The notes under the pieces are model-generated. The model searched no databases. It was given only the letters and a program-made list of their open reading frames with translations, and was not told the DNA's origin. Below are positions 34,906-44,789 of a stretch of DNA of 64,000 nucleotides, piece after piece. Source of the DNA: Myxacorys californica WJT36-NPBG1 (lineage in GTDB: Bacteria; Cyanobacteriota; Cyanobacteriia; Leptolyngbyales; Leptolyngbyaceae); the NCBI GenBank assembly GCA_019359315.1, contig JAHHHO010000006.1, positions 62,001 through 126,000 on the forward strand, in the 5' to 3' direction. The position numbers were made by a program, and so were the translations under genes. How positions within the stretch are numbered: position 1 is the stretch's first letter; every line of letters starts with the position of its first letter.

Positions 34906-35196
34906 CTACTCGCCCGTCACAATCCTTGGCACTTTGAAGAATTCACCATCGCGATCGGGCGCATTCTCTAGCAACGCTTCGCGCTCTGCATACGTTTGGT
35001 GATGGTCTGGGCGCACTACATTACTGACATCGATCGCTCGGGTTGTCGGCGCAACATCAGCAACATCGAGTTCGCTCAATTGCTCAAAATAATCGAGAAT
35101 ATCGTTGAGTTGAGTCGTAAATTGCTCTTCCTCTTCAGACGTAAGTTGAAGACGAGCCAGATGGGCGACTTTTTGAACCTGTTCGCGATCGATCAT
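34906..35196 (-). CDS. gatC: Asp/Glu-tRNA amidotransferase subunit C
   Basis: Small subunit of the GatCAB complex, which converts Glu-tRNA(Gln) (and Asp-tRNA(Asn)) to the amidated form; cyanobacteria lack GlnRS and need it. The 96-residue sequence has VQKVAHLARLQLTSEEEEQF and LNDILDYFEQLSELD, the typical GatC start, and VVRPDHHQTYAEREALLENA near the end. gatA and gatB are not adjacent here, which is normal for cyanobacteria. Confidence 0.95.
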   Translation of the reverse strand: MIDREQVQKVAHLARLQLTSEEEEQFTTQLNDILDYFEQLSELDVADVAPTTRAIDVSNVVRPDHHQTYAEREALLENAPDRDGEFFKVPRIVTGE

Positions 35197-35234
35197 AAAG
35201 ATATGGGGTTAGACGACTTCTTGGACACACAACG

Positions 35235-35756
35235 CTAGAAATAGATATCCATTCCAGAGCGACCTGTGGTCTTGAGCCAGTTCTGAGCCTCGATATAGTT
35301 GTTGGGAGCAAGCACGATCGCGCGTTTCCAATACTCTGCCGCTTTATCGAAGAATTCTTCGCTTTCCTTCGTTTGGCCTTCTTCTTCCGCTTTTTCGCCC
35401 ATGTAGTGATAAATCACTGCAATGTTATTAATCGCTTGCGGCAAGCGAGGATTTTCCTCGATCGCTTGATGGTAATAATCTAATGCTTCTTCATGCTCAC
35501 CATTACTGGCATGAATTAGACCAACGTTGTAAAGGATATAGCTGCGATCGTTGCCGTCTTCTTCTAGCTTCAGCGCTTCATGGTAATTTTCTAGCGCTTC
35601 TGCATATTCGCCATCTGCTTGAGCGGACATGCCATCACGGTAATAAGCAAAGGCGACTTTCTCTTTGCGGCTGGCAGGAAAGACCTTCAAAATCAGATCT
35701 GCCATCACCGTAAAGCTTTTATCAATGAAGTTATCGTTGCGTTGCGATCTAGACAT
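35235..35756 (-). CDS. ycf3: Photosystem I assembly protein Ycf3
   Basis: TPR protein on the thylakoid surface required to build the PsaA/PsaB core of photosystem I. The 173-residue length is standard. It begins [20 protein letters not shown] and has three TPRs: [20 protein letters not shown] (about 36-55), [20 protein letters not shown] (about 75-94) and [20 protein letters not shown] (about 112-131). The last residues GRSGMDIYF are conserved. It lies 38 nt after (minus direction, upstream of) gatC, and the two may be co-transcribed. Confidence 0.97.
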   Translation of the reverse strand: MSRSQRNDNFIDKSFTVMADLILKVFPASRKEKVAFAYYRDGMSAQADGEYAEALENYHEALKLEEDGNDRSYILYNVGLIHASNGEHEEALDYYHQAIEENPRLPQAINNIAVIYHYMGEKAEEEGQTKESEEFFDKAAEYWKRAIVLAPNNYIEAQNWLKTTGRSGMDIYF

Positions 35757-35926
35757 AGTTGGCTCTGTAACAAATTGAAAACAGCTTGTTATGCGGCATT
35801 CAGACGCTTAATTAGTGTAGCGTTCTCTGACGATACCGCGAAAGGGGTAATTTAACAGACTGCTAGTTCGAAAATCTATACTGGAGATCAGGCAACTCGA
35901 ATCTAATGTTATGTGGAGGAATGCCA

Positions 35927-37231
35927 ATGACCATGACTCCTGCCCCAGATCCAGCCATTCTTAGGGCTGTCGAGCGGCTTGATTATCGTGTAACTGCCGG
36001 AGATATCGCCGCTCAAGCTGGGCTAGATGTCAATTTGGCACAGCAAGGACTGTTAGCGTTAGCCTCCGAAGCGGGCGGACATCTGCAAGTGGCAGAATCG
36101 GGCGATGTTGTTTATCAATTTCCTCAAAATTTTCGCGAGGTTCTTCGCAATAAATATTTTCGCTTGCGCCTCAAAGAATGGTGGGAGAAAGTATGGCGCG
36201 TTTTATTTTACTTAATTCGGATTTCGTTTGGAATTGTATTAGTGTTGCTGATTGTGCTGGCGATCGCAGCCCTTGTGATTTTGGCGATCGCGGCATCGGC
36301 AGCGGGGCGAGACGACAATGACGGTGGCGGCATCGATTTTGGTGGCGGTGGCGGCGGGGGCTTCTGGTTTTTCCCAGACTTTGGCTGGATCTTCTATCCC
36401 AACTACACCGACCATTACAGACGCAAAGAGTCTCAGTCTGGTAATTTGAATTTTCTAGAATCGATTTATTCGTTTCTGTTTGGGGATGGTAATCCCAATG
36501 CCGATTTAGAAGAGCGACGCTGGAGAACTATAGGAACAGTCATTCGCAACAATCGAGGAGCCGTCATTGCTGAACAGATCTCGCCTTACTTGGATGATGT
36601 CGGTCAAGGGTTTGATCAGGAGTATGAGCAATATATGTTGCCTGTGCTGACCCGGTTTGATGGACGCCCAGAAGTGAGTCCAGACGGGCAGTTGGTCTAT
36701 CACTTTCCCTCGCTGCAAACGACAGTCGTAGAGAAGACGAAATCGCGAGCCATTCCTCCATTTTTGAGAGAAGCCCTCTGGCGATTTACTCAAGCCAGCA
36801 GCGGACAGAAGATCACGGCGATCGTTCTCGGTTGCGTCTTATTAGTATTAGCAGGTGTGCTGAATGTATGGGTCGGCGGTGTTGCGATCTCCGGCGGCGC
36901 TCTCACATTTGTCAAAGCGATCGCGGTAATTTCCCTGGGTTACAGCGTTGCATTCTTAGGAATTCCGCTGATTCGTTACTTCTGGCTGCAATGGAGAAAT
37001 CGCAAAATTCAAGCGAGAAATAACGAACGAGAACTGCGATCGCATCAACTCGCGCAAGCCGATCCGCTTCTAGAGCAGAAGCTTGCTTTTGCTCAACAAT
37101 TTGCGGCTGAAACGGTGATTCGAGATGAAGACCTAATCTACAGCACCGAAACTAATTTGATTGAACAAGAGAGCGAGCAAGCCGATCGAATTGATGCTGA
37201 ATGGCGAGAAAGATTAGAGGGGAGAGGCTGA
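35927..37231 (+). CDS. Conserved cyanobacterial/plastid membrane protein
   Basis: Function not established. N-terminal residues about 10-60 are a helix-turn-like unit (RAVERLDYRVTAGDIAAQAG, GLLALASEAGGHLQVA), repeated in degenerate form after the first membrane helix (about 185-260). Membrane segments lie near 95-125, 300-320 and 330-355, and a Gly-rich stretch (FGGGGGGGFWFFPDFGW) lies between them. The ends are charged. It resembles a chloroplast-envelope protein family annotated in plants as iron-sulphur cluster biosynthesis related, recalled without checking. ATG 35927 is preferred because GTGGAGG lies 7 nt upstream; an upstream ATG at 35906 also exists. Confidence 0.6.
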   Translation: MTMTPAPDPAILRAVERLDYRVTAGDIAAQAGLDVNLAQQGLLALASEAGGHLQVAESGDVVYQFPQNFREVLRNKYFRLRLKEWWEKVWRVLFYLIRISFGIVLVLLIVLAIAALVILAIAASAAGRDDNDGGGIDFGGGGGGGFWFFPDFGWIFYPNYTDHYRRKESQSGNLNFLESIYSFLFGDGNPNADLEERRWRTIGTVIRNNRGAVIAEQISPYLDDVGQGFDQEYEQYMLPVLTRFDGRPEVSPDGQLVYHFPSLQTTVVEKTKSRAIPPFLREALWRFTQASSGQKITAIVLGCVLLVLAGVLNVWVGGVAISGGALTFVKAIAVISLGYSVAFLGIPLIRYFWLQWRNRKIQARNNERELRSHQLAQADPLLEQKLAFAQQFAAETVIRDEDLIYSTETNLIEQESEQADRIDAEWRERLEGRG

Positions 37232-37247
37232 TTGTTTGGCAGACTTA

Positions 37248-37335
37248 CCCTCACCCTAGCCCTCTCCCACCGGAGAGGGAACAAGAGCAGAATATCAGCT
37301 CCCCTCTCCCGTGGGAGAGGAGTTGGGGGTGAGGG
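37248..37335. repeat. Copy 2 of the dispersed 82-88 bp repeat
   Basis: Starts CCCTCACCCTAGCCCTCTCC and ends GGGGGTGAGGG, with internal CTCCC/GGGAG hairpins. It fills most of the gap between two convergent genes and may act as a terminator for both. Confidence 0.8.
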
Positions 37336-37371
37336 CAATCCTCACTTCACGTCGAATTACTTCACATCGAA

Positions 37372-38565
37372 TTACTTCACATCAATGGTGGAAAGCGCTG
37401 TGTTTTGGTAGTAATGACCGAGAATTTGCCGATAATTCAAATTCTGACGTGCCATATTATAGGCTCCCCATTGGCTCATGCCTAATCCATGACCAAATCC
37501 GCGACCGTTGATCACAAAACCAGTCGAGGTTGACTTAGTATTGCCCTTTGAACTGGCAACCACTTGCGGCGAAATTTGAGTTAAGTAAGTGCTTTTGAGA
37601 CCTAAGCGATCGCGGAAAGTATCTCCACTAACCCGGACTCGCCGACCCCGATCCCCTACAATTTCAACTTCTTTAATACGCCCGCAGTTCGAGGTTTTTT
37701 TGGTCGGAGTGATGCTCTGGACATTTCCTACCCCAAAGCTGCCCAGTTGACTCGCGCTAACTGGCTTAGACCACACATTAACTGGCGATCCTTCATCAAA
37801 CTGATCCTTAGTGCCGCGAAGATACGGTAACGCTTGAACCCAAATCTCCTCAGATTTGTCAGTACAGCCGCCTGCAGATGAGTGGAACACGGCATTGATG
37901 ATTCGGCTATTACTGATTAGCACTTGCCCAGCGGTCGCCCCCACTGCTGCTTGAGTACCGCCCGATTCAGTTTGCACCCCGCCATAAACTTGCCATCCGG
38001 CAGTATTTCCGAGATCGAACAGTTGACTTCTCGACCCTTCTCGCTCATACAAAGCATAGCTACGAGCCGCTACCGCTTGAGCTTTCAGCGCTTCTTGAGG
38101 CCAACTGCCACTCATCTCGCTGCCCAACACGCTAAAGAGATAATGCTCCAAATCGACGTAGTTGATTACCGTTAGCCCCTTGCCCGTTGGCACGATCGCA
38201 ACACTGCCGCGATACCAGCGATCGCCAATCCAAACCACACCGTTGGGATCATCTGGCTGAATCCGGATCGCGTTGCCTTGCCACCGATCGAGGGCCACCC
38301 CTCCATTTTTTGCCTGAGCCGCAAAGCCATTCATACCTTGAATTTTGCCTAGCGTCTGATTCGAGGCGTCTAACACTCGTGCATCAACAGAGCTTCCAAC
38401 ATTCACCTGAGCAACGTTTTGCTGAATCGCCACTCGCAAGATGACAGAGTTCGCGGCGCGGGCAGGTGGCGGTACGATCGCGGCTAGCGAGATCAAAGCG
38501 GCTAACCAAATTTTGTGAGGGGTGATCAGGGTTGAAGAGAACCGGAGGAGCGAACGAAATTTCAT
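37372..38565 (-). CDS. SpoIID/LytB-domain protein
   Basis: SpoIID in Bacillus is a peptidoglycan lytic transglycosylase; the cyanobacterial relatives are exported wall-active proteins of uncertain role. From ATG 38565 the product has a signal peptide (about residues 20-38, WLAALISLAAIVPPPARAA) and the domain features VINYVDLEHYLFSVLGSEMS, WPQEALKAQAVAARSYAL and the C-terminal GRGFGHGLGMSQWGAY; the active-site Glu of SpoIID lies in the GSEMSGSWP region. The frame is open 52 codons upstream to 38721, but no signal peptide would result. It is convergent with the preceding membrane protein. Confidence 0.9.
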   Translation of the reverse strand: MKFRSLLRFSSTLITPHKIWLAALISLAAIVPPPARAANSVILRVAIQQNVAQVNVGSSVDARVLDASNQTLGKIQGMNGFAAQAKNGGVALDRWQGNAIRIQPDDPNGVVWIGDRWYRGSVAIVPTGKGLTVINYVDLEHYLFSVLGSEMSGSWPQEALKAQAVAARSYALYEREGSRSQLFDLGNTAGWQVYGGVQTESGGTQAAVGATAGQVLISNSRIINAVFHSSAGGCTDKSEEIWVQALPYLRGTKDQFDEGSPVNVWSKPVSASQLGSFGVGNVQSITPTKKTSNCGRIKEVEIVGDRGRRVRVSGDTFRDRLGLKSTYLTQISPQVVASSKGNTKSTSTGFVINGRGFGHGLGMSQWGAYNMARQNLNYRQILGHYYQNTALSTIDVK

Positions 38566-38918
38566 CTTCTGAACAGTCCTTACAGGGTAATTAGAGAGAA
38601 TGGTTGCTACCTGAATTAAGTTGCCACGAGCCACCGAATTGCTAACATCGCTTAATATATGCGAATTTTCCAACAAAGCTACCATTAGTTCTGCTGTTAT
38701 GCAGCATCCAGTCGCTGCCAAACGTCAGTATTCATCAGAAATTCATAGTTAAATTGGGCGCTGCTCTGAGGATTTACTACTGTTGTTTCGAGCCTCGCCT
38801 GCTTAACTCCGTAAAAATTGGGAGCAGCAGTTCTGACCGAATGCCTTGACCGGACTACCGAAGCGAAGGTTCCTGTGTCACCATAATAAGGAATGTGAAG
38901 TCACAGGGTTAATTTGAG
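38566..38918. other. Divergent intergenic region upstream of spoIID-like gene and rnz
   Basis: No gene seen. Must contain two promoters. CCTGTG (near 38871) and CACAGG (near 38901) form a short inverted repeat just before rnz. Confidence 0.4.
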
Positions 38919-39875
38919 TTGCAAATTACGTTTTTAGGCACAAGCTCTGGCGTTCCGACACGATCGCGCAATGTCTCCAGTGTGGCGTTGAGGCTCCCGC
39001 AGCGCTCCGAAATTTGGCTGTTTGATTGCGGTGAAGGCACTCAACACCAGTTCCTGCGGAGTGATCTGCGCATGAGTCAAATTCGCCGCATTTTTGTGAC
39101 CCACATGCACGGCGATCACATTTTTGGCTTGATGGGACTGTTAGCGAGTTGTGGTCTCGCCGGAAACGTCGAAGAAGTGGATATCTACGGCCCACCCGAT
39201 TTAGATGAGTATCTCAAAGCCTCTAGACGCTACTCTCAAACCCGCTTCGCCTACCCGATCCGGGTTCACACGGTACAGCCTGGCGTCGTGTTTGAAGATG
39301 AAGAATTTACCGTGAAATGCTTGCCGCTCAAGCATCGTGTGCCTGCGTTTGGCTATCGCATTGAAGAAAAGGATCGGGCGGGGCATTTTGACGTGAATAA
39401 AGCAAAAGCCCTTGGCATTCCGTCAGGTCCTGTTTATGGGCAATTGAAACGTGGCGATCGCGTCACTCTAGCTGACGGACGCACGATCGATGGTAAGGAT
39501 CTCTGTGGCCCGACCGAAATTGGGCGAAAGGTCGTCTACTGTACCGATACGGTCTATTGTGATGCAGCGGTCAAACTGGCAGAAGATGCTGATGTTGTGA
39601 TTCACGAGGCGACCTTTGCCCATCAAGAAGCAGAAATGGCCTTCCAACGGCTGCACTCGACCTCAACGATGGCCGCTCAAGTTGCTTTAGGAGCGCAAGC
39701 GAAATCCTTGATTCTGACTCATTTTAGCCCCCGCTATGCGCCAGGAAATCCGGTAGAACTTCATCATCTGCTTGATGAAGCGCGTGCCATTTTTCCAAAC
39801 ACCCAACTCGCCAAGGATTTCTGGACGTATGCCGTTCCGAGACGGTTATTGCCAGAGTTGACCATTAAGGGTTGA
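38919..39875 (+). CDS. rnz: Ribonuclease Z
   Basis: Beta-lactamase-fold endonuclease that trims tRNA 3' ends. The metal motif [10 protein letters not shown] supplies His62, His64, Asp66 and His67; [12 protein letters not shown] (about 138-149) is the family's amino-acid motif and the exosite loop follows; CTDTVYCD and LTHFSPRY supply the remaining ligands. It is 318 residues, the short RNase Z form. The start is TTG at 38919 giving [20 protein letters not shown], the usual N-terminus. Confidence 0.95.
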   Translation: MQITFLGTSSGVPTRSRNVSSVALRLPQRSEIWLFDCGEGTQHQFLRSDLRMSQIRRIFVTHMHGDHIFGLMGLLASCGLAGNVEEVDIYGPPDLDEYLKASRRYSQTRFAYPIRVHTVQPGVVFEDEEFTVKCLPLKHRVPAFGYRIEEKDRAGHFDVNKAKALGIPSGPVYGQLKRGDRVTLADGRTIDGKDLCGPTEIGRKVVYCTDTVYCDAAVKLAEDADVVIHEATFAHQEAEMAFQRLHSTSTMAAQVALGAQAKSLILTHFSPRYAPGNPVELHHLLDEARAIFPNTQLAKDFWTYAVPRRLLPELTIKG

Positions 39876-39878
39876 CCC

Positions 39879-40295
39879 CTACGAACTGGACTTTAAGCGA
39901 TCGCGGATCTTGAGCAACAATGCTTGAGTGCTGACCGGATCTCTAGGCTGAGGCGTCTCAGTGTCAGGCCAATTTGGCAGATCAAAACACGGGCAGCTTT
40001 CGGGCGGCATTCCAACCGCTCGGATCGGCACAGGCATCGCGCACCGAGAACACGGATTAATCTCCCAGGCAGAACTTAAAAGCTCGCTGAAGGGTTGCTC
40101 TGTTCCTTCGATGTAGCAATCGCCCGATTCTGGCGAACGCACAAAATTCCAAATGTCCTCAACCTCTTGGCTGTAGCGATCGCCCGCAATAATTGTTTTG
40201 GGCTGAATTGTCTCTTGCCCATTGCGAACCACTACTTTCTTCCCTAACTGCAACCAGTAGGCAAGATACTGTTTAACTTGTTGCTCAGATGCCAT
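39879..40295 (-). CDS. Conserved cyanobacterial hypothetical protein with cysteine motifs
   Basis: Not assigned. From the ATG at 40295 it starts MASEQQVKQYLAYWLQLGKK. The middle has GDRYSQEVEDIWNFV, and the C-terminal half carries a CSRC pair and a CPC motif (INPCSRCAMPVPIRAVG, PPESCPCFDLPNWP), which might bind zinc. The frame is open 7 codons upstream to 40316. No membrane segment or signal peptide. It is convergent with rnz, 3 nt apart. Confidence 0.65.
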   Translation of the reverse strand: MASEQQVKQYLAYWLQLGKKVVVRNGQETIQPKTIIAGDRYSQEVEDIWNFVRSPESGDCYIEGTEQPFSELLSSAWEINPCSRCAMPVPIRAVGMPPESCPCFDLPNWPDTETPQPRDPVSTQALLLKIRDRLKSSS

Positions 40296-40316
40296 AATTT
40301 GTTTGAAGATAAACAA

Positions 40317-40678
40317 CTACACCGGGTCGAGTGATTTTGTCTGAAAATTTATGGCAGTCTCGGAACAGCTATTCTCAACAGAATCACTATTTATGCCGCG
40401 CTCTTTCACATTTTATAGAACTGCGTAAGCTGTAAATTACATCTCATTATCTTCTATGGTATCGCGCTAGAACCGCTTCCAGTCAGTAATAAAGATTAAA
40501 GAAGCTTGTATCAAAACCGTTTTAATTTCTCCATTTAGCTTAATTTCTGTAGCTGCAAGAAAGTAATTAATGGTAGTTTTTCTACTTAAGAATTTACAGG
40601 TCTATCTACAGTTCTACAGTCGTTGCTCTATACGCTCTTGTCTAGCGTTTATGACTGTTGAATTTTGACGATTCAAGT
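40317..40678. other. AT-rich intergenic region
   Basis: About 360 nt with no recognisable gene, RNA or repeat between the minus-strand hypothetical and the minus-strand cobU. It presumably contains the promoter of the former and the terminator of the latter; no strong hairpin was seen. Confidence 0.4.
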
Positions 40679-41290
40679 TTAAGAAAGCTGTTGATCTAAC
40701 GGACAACCAAGCTGACTCAGATTCAGAACATGTCCTCCAGTAACCAGGTAAACCGTATCAGCGATCGCACCTACGCAGCGAGTCAAATGCCCCAGGCGAT
40801 CGCGAAACGTTCTGCCAATTGGGTAAGCGGGTACGACCCCCCACCCTGTTTCTTCTGACACTAGAATCACATTGCTTTTCACGTTTCTTAAATTTTGCAA
40901 GAAATTCTTTAGGTTTTGTTGCCAAATTTCATCATCTTGCTCTACTACATTGGCTAACCACGTTCCTAAAGAATCGATCAGCAGACAGTCATTTTCTGTT
41001 GCAGATAGAAATACGGATGCGAGTTCAATTTCAACCGACAGCGTTTTCCAGCTTGTCGGTCGGCGTTGTCGATGGAGGTCAAGGCGGGCTTGCCACTCGC
41101 GATCGCTCGGATTCTCTTGAGCCGTTGCCACATAGATGACTGATTTTTGAGCAGCAGTTTCTCGTTCTTGCCTCAAGGCAAGCTGTTCTGCCCATTCGCT
41201 TTTTCCCGATTTGGTCGGTCCAGTCACCAAGATAATCTGATTGGCATGGCTAGAATCGGCAGAATGGAAGGGATTTTGTTGCTCAAGCAT
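40679..41290 (-). CDS. cobU: Adenosylcobinamide kinase / adenosylcobinamide-phosphate guanylyltransferase
   Basis: Phosphorylates adenosylcobinamide and transfers GMP to it, in the lower-ligand assembly part of cobalamin (pseudocobalamin) synthesis. The P-loop GPTKSGKSEWAEQL spans residues 24-37; YVATAQENPSDREW follows with the family's substrate loop, and LIDSLGTWLAN (about 108-118) and SEETGWGVVPAYPIGRTFRD (about 151-170) are CobU-specific. It is alone; no other cob genes are in the window. Confidence 0.94.
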   Translation of the reverse strand: MLEQQNPFHSADSSHANQIILVTGPTKSGKSEWAEQLALRQERETAAQKSVIYVATAQENPSDREWQARLDLHRQRRPTSWKTLSVEIELASVFLSATENDCLLIDSLGTWLANVVEQDDEIWQQNLKNFLQNLRNVKSNVILVSEETGWGVVPAYPIGRTFRDRLGHLTRCVGAIADTVYLVTGGHVLNLSQLGCPLDQQLS

Positions 41291-41436
41291 TGTACAATCT
41301 GCACCAGAGATTTTCTGAAAATAAAATTAGTCGCTACAATAACCGCTACAGATTGCGCTTGCAATCCTACTCCAACGCAACATATAGTGGTCATCGAGTG
41401 GAACTCATGTAAAGCAGCCCCTTTGAGAGGAGACGA

Positions 41437-42258
41437 ATGCCCATGAAACGAGATCTCAGACGAATTGAAGCTACCCTAAACCAGCTTAGCCAGAAATCAG
41501 CCGTAGCGACCGTTTCACGCACGCCTCAATCGAGCGATGCATCCGCTCCTCTCGTCTCCTTTGAAGTTCAAGCAAGAGTCTCTAAATCACCTGCCGCTAA
41601 GCTACCTGCCACTATACCTGCTGTAACTGAGGAGATGCCCCCACTTCAGGCTGAAGCGTTACCTTCAACGGTAGAGTCAAATTCCTCTTCCTCTGTCGCT
41701 CCTATTCATCCCGCGCCCGAGGCCAAAGAGAGTTTGAATCTGCCGAAGTTCAAGATGCCGAGCTTTACAAGCCATCGTAATAGCGCCAATCCTGCCCTCG
41801 CCTCAAGTCTATTAAAGGAACTGTTGACTATCACAGAAGGATGGCAAACCGATTTGGCTCAAGTGCTGCGCGACATTCAAGATTTATATGCAGAAGGCCC
41901 GATCGTGGACGGTTGGTTAGAGTCTCGTGCCACTGGTTCAGAGTCTAACCCAGCAGTGCTGCGTCATGCTGAACCTGATCGCTTATTGAACTATGTCGAG
42001 GAAATTTGCGCGACGCCCCAAGCCAACACCGCTTCTCAAACGCCAAAACCTGGATACTTTCTCTGCGGGCTAAATGCTGATGGTCAAGTGTGGTCAACGC
42101 CTTGTCCTCCAGAGCAAGTTCCAAGTGTTGGACTTGCGATCGCGCGTCATCACAAACTTCGCCAATTGCTCTCTCGCAAACAAGAGTTAGAACATCGCCT
42201 CAACCATCTGTCTGAAAGCTTGGTTGTGATGCACGGCCACCTCAAGGAAGAGCAGTAA
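41437..42258 (+). CDS. Conserved cyanobacterial protein of unknown function
   Basis: Not assigned. Residues 1-120 are Ser/Pro/Ala-rich and low in complexity. The conserved part (about 128-260) has SLLKELLTITEGWQTDLAQV, AEGPIVDGWLESRA and YFLCGLNADGQVWSTPCPPE, ending in a helical segment LRQLLSRKQELEHRLNHLSE. It has no signal peptide or membrane helix. ATG 41437 has a GAGGAG site 5 nt upstream. It precedes a family 2 glycosyltransferase by 62 nt. Confidence 0.6.
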   Translation: MPMKRDLRRIEATLNQLSQKSAVATVSRTPQSSDASAPLVSFEVQARVSKSPAAKLPATIPAVTEEMPPLQAEALPSTVESNSSSSVAPIHPAPEAKESLNLPKFKMPSFTSHRNSANPALASSLLKELLTITEGWQTDLAQVLRDIQDLYAEGPIVDGWLESRATGSESNPAVLRHAEPDRLLNYVEEICATPQANTASQTPKPGYFLCGLNADGQVWSTPCPPEQVPSVGLAIARHHKLRQLLSRKQELEHRLNHLSESLVVMHGHLKEEQ

Positions 42259-42320
42259 TGGGAGTTCGTGGGTACTCTGTCCTGTAGACCACACTAACGG
42301 CAGTGTTTCCGGGATCAGCT

Positions 42321-43271
42321 ATGCTTCAACCCAAGCTTCAACCCAAGGTGTCAGCCATTATTTGCACCCATAACCGCGATCGCTATTTAGGGCTCGCGAT
42401 CGACAGTTTGCTTCAGCAAGATTTCCCAGAGTTTGAAATCATTGTGGTCGATAATGCTTCGACAGATCAGACGCGTGAGGTGGTAGAAACTCGGCAGAGT
42501 GATGCTCGCGTGAAGTACGTTTACGAAGCCGTCACCGGATTATCTGTTGCGCGAAATACAGGAGCAAAAGCCGCTCAGAGCGAGATTTTAGCTTATTTGG
42601 ATGATGATGCGATCGCCAGCCCTATGTGGCTAAGCAGCTTGTACGAGGCGTATAACGCGAATGAGAAGTTAGCGATCGCGGGCGGTAAAGTCACGTTGCT
42701 TTGGACAGACGGGATCACCGCTCCAGTTTGGCTTTCAGACGGGCTTGCCGGAAACCTCGGAGCGTATGATTTGGGCGATTCACTGGTTTACATCACTCAA
42801 CCCGGACTCACACCCAGAGGCTTAAACTATTCGATTCGCAGAGCGTTTTTAGAGCAGATTGGTGGGTTTGACCCTAATCTAGGGCGGGTTGGCAAAAATT
42901 TGCTTTCTAATGAAGAACTACACATGACCAATCTAGCGCTCCATTCGGGCTGGCAAGTAGCGTATCTACCAAACGCGCTAGTCGCGCACCATGTTGCTCC
43001 CGAACGAGTCAAGCGACGTTGGTTTTTCAGTCGGGGTTGGTGGCAAGGCATCAGCGAATGCTATCGAGAGCAACTTGCTGGAGAGGCGGGAGTCGGTCAG
43101 TTTCGTCGCGGTGGTGAACGGCTGATTCGAGGGTTGTATAAATCCTTGAAGTTTGTCACCAGTCCATCTCAACGCTTTGAGAACCTAGTTTACAGCTATG
43201 GTCAGATTGGGTATTTAGTGAAAGCGTTTCAGGGCTTGGTCTCTTCTCGGCATTCTGTGAAACGCTCATAA
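42321..43271 (+). CDS. Family 2 glycosyltransferase
   Basis: Adds a sugar from a nucleotide-sugar to a growing polysaccharide or glycolipid. GT-A fold features: VSAIICTHNRDRYLGLAIDS near the N-terminus, VVDNASTDQTREVV, and the metal-binding YLDDDA (about residues 94-99). A C-terminal segment has RVGKNLLSNEELHM and the WFFSRGWWQGISECYREQ motif that I recall from HpsE-like hormogonium polysaccharide enzymes. The frame opens at GTG 42303; ATG 42321 gives a cleaner N-terminus. Acceptor unknown. Confidence 0.85.
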   Translation: MLQPKLQPKVSAIICTHNRDRYLGLAIDSLLQQDFPEFEIIVVDNASTDQTREVVETRQSDARVKYVYEAVTGLSVARNTGAKAAQSEILAYLDDDAIASPMWLSSLYEAYNANEKLAIAGGKVTLLWTDGITAPVWLSDGLAGNLGAYDLGDSLVYITQPGLTPRGLNYSIRRAFLEQIGGFDPNLGRVGKNLLSNEELHMTNLALHSGWQVAYLPNALVAHHVAPERVKRRWFFSRGWWQGISECYREQLAGEAGVGQFRRGGERLIRGLYKSLKFVTSPSQRFENLVYSYGQIGYLVKAFQGLVSSRHSVKRS

Positions 43272-43315
43272 AGCCCCGACCCTATAATCCTAATTTCATA
43301 AAATAGAGTCCTGAT

Positions 43316-44563
43316 TTACGACTTCTGCATCTGCTGGATTAGACATTGAGCAATCCGATTGGCGGCTCCAGGTTTGCCCATACGACGATGCCCGTTCTCT
43401 GCGATCGCGCTCAGTCGATCAGGATTATTCAGCAGCGATCGTAAAGCCCCTTTAACTTGGTTGGGTTGCTCGACTAAGGTAACAGAAGCTCCCAGTAAAC
43501 GAGTTTGCGCCTCCGCAAAGGCAGGTGTGAACTGAGGTCCTGCCCCTACGATCGCGATTGCAGGTTTTCCGAGTCCAACAAATTGTTCAGTGGCAGTTCC
43601 GGCCATCGCGATCGCAACATCGGCTCTTCCAATGCATTCTGCAAAGCGTCCTGGCATTAGTACCAGCGTTGATTTCTTATCACCGAGTCCAATCGTATAA
43701 GTATGGGTATCCGTTTGCTGCCAGCGATACTCTAATAGTTTGTGATGAAGTTCATCGAGATCGAGTTGGGGCGCGATCGCCGCTAGGCAAGCGACCGGGC
43801 GCTCTCCTACGATGCCATTGAGGGCTTGTAGAATCAGTTCCCAGTTGGCGAATACTTCGGACGGACGGGAACCGGGAATGAGGGCGAGGGTGAGAGGAGG
43901 GACGGAGGAGGAAGGAGGGAGAACAGGGGCACTCCAGTCTGAGTCGTCCGTCTCCAAGCCGTCCATCATGGGATTGCCTAGATCGAAGGCGGGAATGTTA
44001 AAGCGTTGGAGCGTGCCGGCAGTAATGCGATCGCGCGGAAAAACAGCCTTGCACTGCGGACGAGACATCAGCCAACGTTCCCAGGGTTGATAGATGCATC
44101 CGGTTGATCGTTCGATGCGATCGTCCCACCAGGAGGAGCGGGGCAACCATCCGGTCTCATCTCGCAAATAGTATTCTGATTTGGCGGTTCCAACAAAGGC
44201 AAAGGGTGCGCCGCTTGTCCAAGCAAACAGCATCGGCACAATGTCACCCACGGCTAAAATCAGCGCTGATTTGTGTTCTTTTGCCCACGATCGCACCGCT
44301 TTAATTTGCTCTAATGTCAGCTTGAGCAATCCACCTTGAAGGTCTCGTGCTAACTGTCGCCCGTCCATGTAAATGAAACCACCTGATGGCATCACTTTGA
44401 CGGAACCAATTAGCGGAAATCCGGCGTTTTGATAAACGTGGCCTTCGCCTACAATCGGCAGGACTTCGATTTTGGGACAACCGGGATGCTGTTGCAACGC
44501 TTGAAGGATGCGGAGGGCGATGATGTCTTCGCCATGACCGTTGCTGAGGCAGAGGAGACGCAT
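43316..44563 (-). CDS. Lipid-A-disaccharide-synthase-related glycosyltransferase
   Basis: A cyanobacterial GT-B family of unknown role that resembles LpxB; cyanobacterial outer membranes lack the standard lipid A sugars or use a different acceptor. From ATG 44563 it begins MRLLCLSNGHGEDIIALRIL; then VLPIVGEGHVYQNAGFPLIG, AVGDIVPMLFAWTSGAPFAF, IPGSRPSEVFANWELIL and AMAGTATEQFVGLGKPAIAI correspond to the two Rossmann halves and the UDP-sugar loop. An open frame extends to 44737 but would add no conserved sequence. Convergent with the preceding glycosyltransferase. Confidence 0.82.
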   Translation of the reverse strand: MRLLCLSNGHGEDIIALRILQALQQHPGCPKIEVLPIVGEGHVYQNAGFPLIGSVKVMPSGGFIYMDGRQLARDLQGGLLKLTLEQIKAVRSWAKEHKSALILAVGDIVPMLFAWTSGAPFAFVGTAKSEYYLRDETGWLPRSSWWDDRIERSTGCIYQPWERWLMSRPQCKAVFPRDRITAGTLQRFNIPAFDLGNPMMDGLETDDSDWSAPVLPPSSSVPPLTLALIPGSRPSEVFANWELILQALNGIVGERPVACLAAIAPQLDLDELHHKLLEYRWQQTDTHTYTIGLGDKKSTLVLMPGRFAECIGRADVAIAMAGTATEQFVGLGKPAIAIVGAGPQFTPAFAEAQTRLLGASVTLVEQPNQVKGALRSLLNNPDRLSAIAENGHRRMGKPGAANRIAQCLIQQMQKS

Positions 44564-44789
44564 GAGAATGGGGGATAGAGGGAGACAGAGGGGCGTGTGT
44601 TGAAGCGAGTTAAGAGATGGCAAGAGGACTGAAATGACTACCTTTCTGATGAGCCAGCCTAACCTTGATCGCGCTCTGTCAAGCTTAACTTGAGGAATAA
44701 CGGATAAAGCCATCTGGCTTTTTATTTCATCCCTCACCCCTGTAACAAAACCTTGTAAGATTTGGGGAAATTGAGTTCAGAGCGTTCTT

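Noticed and set aside
35860-35890. TAGTTCGAAAAT resembling a tRNA T-loop
   Set aside because: No matching T-stem, acceptor stem or anticodon arm around it.
38566-38721. 52-codon N-terminal extension of the SpoIID gene
   Set aside because: The extension would bury the signal peptide; the ATG at 38565 gives a normal exported protein.
44564-44737. 58-codon N-terminal extension of the lipid-A-disaccharide-synthase-like gene
   Set aside because: The family start MRLLCLSNGHGED is at 44563; the extra part has no conserved sequence and lies in the divergent promoter region.
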